DNA from: a virus
Virus record (IMG/VR): IMGVR_UViG_3300008516_000085
Location: 1 to 64,000 of that record
Direction: 5' to 3' (one strand)
DNA: 64,000 nt
Part shown: in pieces, positions 59,448 through 64,000 of the stretch
Layout: every line of letters begins with the position of its first letter
Position numbering within the stretch: position 1 is the stretch's first letter
Notes under the pieces: generated by a model
Database searches by the model: none
Seen by the model: only the letters and a program-made list of their open reading frames with translations
What the model was told of the DNA's origin: nothing
Position numbers and translations under genes: made by a program

Positions 59448-61178
59448 CTACTCCAGCCCTAACATTTTCAATAAAGTTTCTATAGCTTTACCTGAACTAG
59501 CATATCTTTTTTTAGCATTTTCTATATTAGATTCCGGAACAATTAATTTTAATCTCTCAGGATTTGATAAATCAGGAATACCATATAATAAAATTAGACC
59601 AAACATTATTCCTTTTTCATTAAATTTTGCTATAGGAGAATTTTTAGTTATTTTTGCAGAATTACTAAGAAATTCAGATAATTTTTTTGTACTTTTTGGG
59701 ACTTCATTTTTCGAATTACCAGAATTACAAGCCTTATTAAAACGATCAACAAAACCTTTCATACCCCCGGTTTCAAGAGGCATCTTCAATACCATAAAAG
59801 TACCACGAGTAGTAAAAGAACTAAGTCTAAATATGATATTTTTAATTTTTTCAAGTATCTCTAACAAATTCTCTATTCTCTCACCATAAAATTTTAAATA
59901 ATTATTTATAGCAGTACTACTGGTATCGACAAGCCCTATAAGAGTATCTGCCAGGACATCTAGACTATCATACATATCATCAAGTTGATTACCAAGCATT
60001 CTACGTACTGTAACAGATTGCCAATCTCCCTCCATATCAAACGGAGACATAAGTTCACCACTTATCGATAAATTCATATATTTCTTAAGTTCAGAAAGGG
60101 GTATACACTCTCTTGGAACATTAGCGGATATTGTTGGTGTAGCTATTGGACTACTTATAGATTTCAAATGAGGATTATTGTCCAGATAGTCTTCTCCAAA
60201 AACAGAGTATATTTTGTAATAATATAAAGTTTCTTCAGTAACATCAAAATCTATATAACTATATGTAGGTTTAAAACTACTATAATTAACTTTTACCATA
60301 GGTAAATTATCTGAAAAAACTTGTATATTAATATCTAAACCATTAATTTCCCCTTTAATAGGTACCCCTCTAAAAGATAACGATCGATATACATAAAAAG
60401 ATCCTACGGGAGAATCTGGAGACTCCCAAGTTAGTTTTACTCCTAAAGTCTTCTTTCCATCTTTTTTATAAAAGCCGGGAATAGCTTTAAATTTACGAGC
60501 CGGTGAAGGATATGGTATTTTAAACCCGAATAAACTTCCCAATTTTCTAAAGTTATCCATAAGATCACTTAAATAATTAGGATCATCTACACCACCAAGC
60601 ATAGCAATAATAACTCCTCCTACTTTATCTGCATCTTCAAATTTAGGTGCATCTGGATCTTTACTACTTAAACATGTAGCGTTTACTCTTGAAATAAACT
60701 CTTGATACCCTCCAAAAGTAGGAACCGTGTAATTAGGAAATGTTTTATCGAAATTTGGGATAATGAGACTAGAATAAAGACCTGTAGAAGTTAAAGAATC
60801 TACAAATTCTTTCAATTCTTTAGCTAGCTGCTTTATTGCAAATTTCAAAAATGCAGAAGTAGAATTTACATTACTACTAAACAATCGTATAATTTTAAGT
60901 AATTGTGTAATAACATCAGTTATTTGATCAAGTTTCTTAAAAAACTTTTCAGCTCCTACTACTGTAGTATCAATACCCTCTAAAGTAAGTGATATAGTCC
61001 AATTATACCAACTATCTCCTCCTTCATCAGTTTGTATAATAGGAGGATTTGATGCCGCTAGTATATCAAGAGAAGGTTTTAACGTATATTCCTTTAAAGT
61101 AATAGTAGGAATATCAAAATCATAAAGTTTTGGCTTTACAAATTCTGATACTATATCATACTTAATTCTTACTGACAT
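59448..61178 (-). CDS. Tail-region structural protein with a fibronectin-like domain
   Basis: A 576-residue protein. A helical/beta start (residues 1-140) precedes PNYTVPTFGGYQEFISRVNA. Residues 240-350 look like a fibronectin-type beta sandwich (LGVKLTWESPDSPVGSFYVY, YYYKIYSVFGEDYL). A helical region follows (YDSLDVLADTLIGLVDTSST, RIENLLEILEKIKNIIFRLS). It ends in NAKKRYASSGKAIETLLKML. AAAGGA lies about 8 bases before ATG 61178; the start overlaps the extension frame at 61162. Probably a baseplate or tail-tip part; its family is not recognised. Confidence 0.65.
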   Translation of the reverse strand: MSVRIKYDIVSEFVKPKLYDFDIPTITLKEYTLKPSLDILAASNPPIIQTDEGGDSWYNWTISLTLEGIDTTVVGAEKFFKKLDQITDVITQLLKIIRLFSSNVNSTSAFLKFAIKQLAKELKEFVDSLTSTGLYSSLIIPNFDKTFPNYTVPTFGGYQEFISRVNATCLSSKDPDAPKFEDADKVGGVIIAMLGGVDDPNYLSDLMDNFRKLGSLFGFKIPYPSPARKFKAIPGFYKKDGKKTLGVKLTWESPDSPVGSFYVYRSLSFRGVPIKGEINGLDINIQVFSDNLPMVKVNYSSFKPTYSYIDFDVTEETLYYYKIYSVFGEDYLDNNPHLKSISSPIATPTISANVPRECIPLSELKKYMNLSISGELMSPFDMEGDWQSVTVRRMLGNQLDDMYDSLDVLADTLIGLVDTSSTAINNYLKFYGERIENLLEILEKIKNIIFRLSSFTTRGTFMVLKMPLETGGMKGFVDRFNKACNSGNSKNEVPKSTKKLSEFLSNSAKITKNSPIAKFNEKGIMFGLILLYGIPDLSNPERLKLIVPESNIENAKKRYASSGKAIETLLKMLGLE

Positions 61179-61326
61179 TTTTTATTTCCTTTTCAATAGC
61201 TTTACGCAGGCGACAAACATGAGGAGCAAATAAATTTGCTATGCCACCACTCTTACCTGCTTCTACCATTACCCACTGAGGTTCTTCTACAGGGCAAACT
61301 TTAGAGTCTCGATGTCCTGATCCCCT
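61162..61326 (-). CDS. Likely -1 frameshift extension of the preceding tail protein (54 residues)
   Basis: The frame one base back from the large tail protein continues from the slippery run at 61322-61332 for 54 residues: RGSGHRDSKVCPVEEPQW, VMVEAGKSGGIANLFAP and HVCRLRKAIEKEI. It fills exactly the 108-base gap between that gene's stop (61287) and the next start (61178), in an operon where gaps are otherwise short. It contains two Cys and two His that could bind zinc. Alternatively it is a separate 35-residue peptide from ATG 61269, but that ATG has only a weak ribosome site (TGGG). A frame open back to 61401 exists but would overlap the main gene. Confidence 0.5.
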   Translation of the reverse strand, partial: RGSGHRDSKVCPVEEPQWVMVEAGKSGGIANLFAPHVCRLRKAIEKEIKNVSKN

Positions 61327-64000
61327 TTTTTTATTGCATCTTCCAGCATCTTCGCTCGTTGATCGCATCCAAACTCCTTGTGGAATTTCATATAAAGCCA
61401 CAAATATTTATTATCTATTACTCCCTCGTTAATAATCGAACTCTTAATTTGATTATAACGACCGGTACGTAGATATCCCAAAAAATTATCCAAATCAATT
61501 GCTGTAGGATTATTTTCATTATAATTTTCTGAAGTATAATAATCATATTCTAAATTACCCTGAGCATCCTTCCATGGCATACCCAATCTCTCCTTAATGT
61601 AATTATACTGTACATGAAGATTATTGTCGGATATCTGAACAAACTTTATATCCCCAAGGATACCAAAATAAACATGTGCAGGAGTATTATTAGAAGTAAG
61701 ATTATATATACCAGATCTTAATATCCCAACATCTACTGATTCTATTTTTATAGGAAGAATATCACAAAATAAAAAACCACTACTATAATCACCCGTTATG
61801 CTATCAACAAAAGCATGCATATCTCTATTATCTGGTAACAACGTATTATAAGTATTAAAGGTTATAGCATGTATACTATTATTGGCTACCTGTACTGTCC
61901 CTTCAAGAGCCATATTCAAAACCTTAAATGCAACAACATCTTTTAAATCCGCTTTAAGTAAGGTATTACCTACATCTATTGTTTTTGTAGTAGATAATAA
62001 TCTTATAGCACTATAGTTACCATAACTTACAGAAAGTGAACTTGAATTAAATAAAGGGGTAAAAGTGGGATTTGATAAAGGATGTATCGAATTGATAAAG
62101 GTACTTAATGTTTCAATATATTGTGTGCTTAAATCATAACCCGTTAAAGAATATGTACCACTATAAGTGAGTTTACAATTAATAACTAATCTATCTCTTG
62201 TCTTTGGAATATTAAATGTAGCCTCATTAACTATAAAATTAGGATACCCAGGAATAGGAACTGCTGGACCAGTAGCAGTTCGTAAACTAAGTCCTAAAGC
62301 AGGGGTTTTTACATAACCAACATTTACATTAACACTAGTACCAGTTGTTTTTAAAACCTTAGGGATATACGTAGGTAAAAGATTCCTACTCAAAGTACTT
62401 CCAAGCCCACTTAAAACTTCAGAATCCGCAAGAGATAAAAGAATTGATGGAGCTAGTGCATTATCTATACTATTAACTAATCCACTTATAGTACTATTAG
62501 CAGTTTCGCTGAAGAAAAATGTACGTTCATAAGTATAATCAAACTTCCAATCACACGATAAATCCATAGTTCTTGCTATGCTATCTATAGCAATATCAGA
62601 ATCGGTAAAAACATAGCCAGTTCCAGGACTTATACTCATAACATCATCATCATTAAGATAGATGTTATCTACTATAGATCGTGGCACATCAGCATATAAA
62701 TTAGGAAGATAATTATATTCAAAATAACCCGGATTAAATTTATCATCTCGAGTAAATTTTAAACTAGCATAAAATAATTTATTTACAACAGTATTCTTAT
62801 TAATCCTATCCATCAAACTCAAAAGATTTTCATTATCAGGAGCCATAGAATGACCTGATCCCGCGAGAGGAATACCATATCCTAAAGTCTTATTAGGTTG
62901 ACCAAGATCTGCAGCATCAAAATAATCAATAGAATCACTCTTAAAATAAATCCAATTGTTTCTTATTTCATAATGAGCATTATAATCCCAGCTATAAATA
63001 TCAAAAGCTAATATATCTCTCCTAAAACCCTGTGGATTATTATACAGAGTATCAATATAAGCTGTCTCAGGACTCGCCATATTAAATTTATAAGAAGATC
63101 CATAGCTATATCTCTTAGAAGACATTTTTATATTATATTTCTGAATAACCTTCATATTTATTCGAGTAAGCTCCCAACCTATAAGCTGTAAATTCTTATA
63201 TTCTGTTGTTCCGTCATCCATAGTAACTGTGAAAGATTTAATTATTGGAGTATAAGCGCTATACAATTCAGGACTTTTATATAAACCCTGAATCTCAGGA
63301 TCTCCTATGACAGAGGCAGTAAAAAAAACTCTATTACCATTCACATCCGGATCTCCATCATCATTAAATCGAGACAAGGTTATTGCTTGAGCAAGTTCAT
63401 TAACAGTATTATATTTACGTAAATTAAACCTTATCTCATTATCCTCACTACCCCCATTTCTTGTTAAGATAAGTTCTTTTAATACCGCTACTGAAGGTTT
63501 ATCTTCTGTAATCTTTATTTGATTATACTGTTCTTCTGTGATAGGACTCCCACTATCAATCAAAGTTATAATTTCCTGTGGAGCCATATAACTTTTAAAA
63601 TCACCAGAATCATAATCCGAAAAAGAGACCGACCAGGTTTCTCCATCAAGGCACCCTACTTCAATCACTTCTTCACCATCAATAATTTCCCAATTGCCTG
63701 CTACCGGGATATCCTCAATAGCAGTTTTATTGATATTTCCATTTGCAGTATACATAGGAAAACAAAAGACTGCGTTTTTTATACTCGCCACTGTTCTACT
63801 ATTTGCTTCATTACCACTGATAGCCTCGATATAAGTATCTACATATATCGTTGATAACCAATCAAGTCCTATAGGAAGAATAGTGTTATCCTTAATAACA
63901 AAAGTGGTTGATAAATCTCCATTAGGAATAGGTTCATATACTGAAGAAGCTCCTAAAATTTTCTCGCCATGATATTTAAAATTTGAAATTTCAGACGATA
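61287..64000 (-). CDS. Large tail protein, N-terminus beyond the window
   Basis: The frame is open from the stop at 61287 to the window edge at 64000, so this is the C-terminal 904 residues. The visible GTG at 63791 has no ribosome site and is internal. Upstream codons read GEKILGASSVYEPIPNGDLS, then FVIKDNTILPIGLDWLSTIY. The protein is beta-rich with many Ser/Tyr/Asn turns (CLDGETWSVSFSDYDSGDFK, YDLSTQYIETLSTFINSIHP) and no enzyme motif. It lies upstream of the baseplate set, so it is a tail or baseplate component. The last codons run into a slippery site that may add 54 residues. Confidence 0.75.
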   Translation of the reverse strand, partial: SSEISNFKYHGEKILGASSVYEPIPNGDLSTTFVIKDNTILPIGLDWLSTIYVDTYIEAISGNEANSRTVASIKNAVFCFPMYTANGNINKTAIEDIPVAGNWEIIDGEEVIEVGCLDGETWSVSFSDYDSGDFKSYMAPQEIITLIDSGSPITEEQYNQIKITEDKPSVAVLKELILTRNGGSEDNEIRFNLRKYNTVNELAQAITLSRFNDDGDPDVNGNRVFFTASVIGDPEIQGLYKSPELYSAYTPIIKSFTVTMDDGTTEYKNLQLIGWELTRINMKVIQKYNIKMSSKRYSYGSSYKFNMASPETAYIDTLYNNPQGFRRDILAFDIYSWDYNAHYEIRNNWIYFKSDSIDYFDAADLGQPNKTLGYGIPLAGSGHSMAPDNENLLSLMDRINKNTVVNKLFYASLKFTRDDKFNPGYFEYNYLPNLYADVPRSIVDNIYLNDDDVMSISPGTGYVFTDSDIAIDSIARTMDLSCDWKFDYTYERTFFFSETANSTISGLVNSIDNALAPSILLSLADSEVLSGLGSTLSRNLLPTYIPKVLKTTGTSVNVNVGYVKTPALGLSLRTATGPAVPIPGYPNFIVNEATFNIPKTRDRLVINCKLTYSGTYSLTGYDLSTQYIETLSTFINSIHPLSNPTFTPLFNSSSLSVSYGNYSAIRLLSTTKTIDVGNTLLKADLKDVVAFKVLNMALEGTVQVANNSIHAITFNTYNTLLPDNRDMHAFVDSITGDYSSGFLFCDILPIKIESVDVGILRSGIYNLTSNNTPAHVYFGILGDIKFVQISDNNLHVQYNYIKERLGMPWKDAQGNLEYDYYTSENYNENNPTAIDLDNFLGYLRTGRYNQIKSSIINEGVIDNKYLWLYMKFHKEFGCDQRAKMLEDAIKKGDQDIETLKFAL
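61322..61332 (-). other. Slippery sequence AAAAAAAGGGG (candidate -1 frameshift site)
   Basis: Minus-strand codons of the large tail protein are ATA AAA AAA GGG. A slip back by one base re-pairs both Lys tRNAs on A-AAA-AAA and continues into the frame ending at 61162. A 4-bp CAGG/CCTG pairing is possible just downstream, but no strong stimulating structure is obvious. Confidence 0.5.

Noticed and set aside
61327-61401. Independent 79-residue gene starting at 61401
   Set aside because: It would overlap the large tail gene by 115 bases, and its first part reads like out-of-frame sequence. A frameshift extension or a short ORF from 61269 explains the gap better.
63789-63791. GTG at 63791 as the true start of the 834-residue frame
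   Set aside because: No ribosome site precedes it, and the frame stays open to the window edge with protein-like codons, so the gene begins outside the window.
1461-63854. Many plus-strand open frames of 60-160 codons (for example at 1461-1823, 9864-10328, 16894-17313 and 23255-23740)
   Set aside because: They lie antisense to well-supported minus-strand genes, have low-complexity products rich in Ile/Ser/Phe/Tyr, and lack ribosome sites and family motifs. They are shadows of AT-rich coding sequence.

Overview
This window looks like part of a large (probably jumbo-class) tailed-phage genome. The DNA is AT-rich. Every supported gene reads on the minus strand, with start/stop overlaps or very short gaps, and no bacterial housekeeping genes are visible. 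The genes are a replication set, a tail/baseplate set, tRNAs and several unplaced proteins. The host cannot be read from the sequence. A type IV prepilin-like signal in one gene would fit a bacterium that has a prepilin peptidase. Because transcription runs right to left, the layout below goes from 64000 down to 1.

64000-28818: virion genes. These are a run of baseplate and tail proteins (a baseplate J/gp47-type protein at 53802-57161, coiled-coil and large beta-rich proteins) and then a cassette of adhesion-like proteins built from PKD/Ig-like domains, parallel beta-helices, GLUG repeats, YCF48/BNR-like repeats and collagen-like Gly-X-Thr stretches. Shared N- and C-terminal modules show that the cassette grew by duplication and shuffling. 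A slippery A7G4 run at 61322-61332 may fuse a 54-residue extension onto a large tail protein by -1 frameshifting.

28762-10660: replication and DNA metabolism. A structured RNA candidate (28640-28762) precedes an SNF2-type helicase. Next come a zinc protein, a DnaB-like helicase, a primase zinc-finger protein, a family A DNA polymerase, a sigma-like protein, a SLOG-fold protein, NAD-dependent DNA ligase and a ParB-like protein. The polymerase and the SNF2 helicase each carry two inteins, and all four interrupt catalytic motifs.

10546-1: accessory region. It holds a fiber-like protein, a structured leader, two zinc-ribbon proteins and a 1 kb non-coding stretch (about 4600-5517). Downstream of that stretch lie a small beta-grasp-like protein, a Ro60/TROVE-like HEAT + vWA protein, a protein of unknown family, a prepilin-like protein and a JAMM-type metalloprotease.

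The most exciting part is the stretch from 2329 to 5424. Four RNAs, one after another, share the same scaffold: a perfectly paired but sequence-variable outer stem, a conserved 5x5 internal loop, and a 10-position helix with compensatory base changes. Each scaffold presents a different payload: tRNA-Cys(GCA), tRNA-Gln(CTG), a tRNA-Ile(GAT)-like body with no proper acceptor stem, and a non-tRNA double hairpin. They lie just upstream of the Ro60-like gene. This is the arrangement expected for a Ro60/Y RNA ribonucleoprotein, but here whole tRNAs are displayed on the Y-like stem. A terminator with a mutually exclusive alternative helix sits between the RNAs and the protein genes. I read this as a candidate phage Ro-Y-tRNA system, possibly linked to a JAMM/beta-grasp pair. 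The linkage to function is inference.
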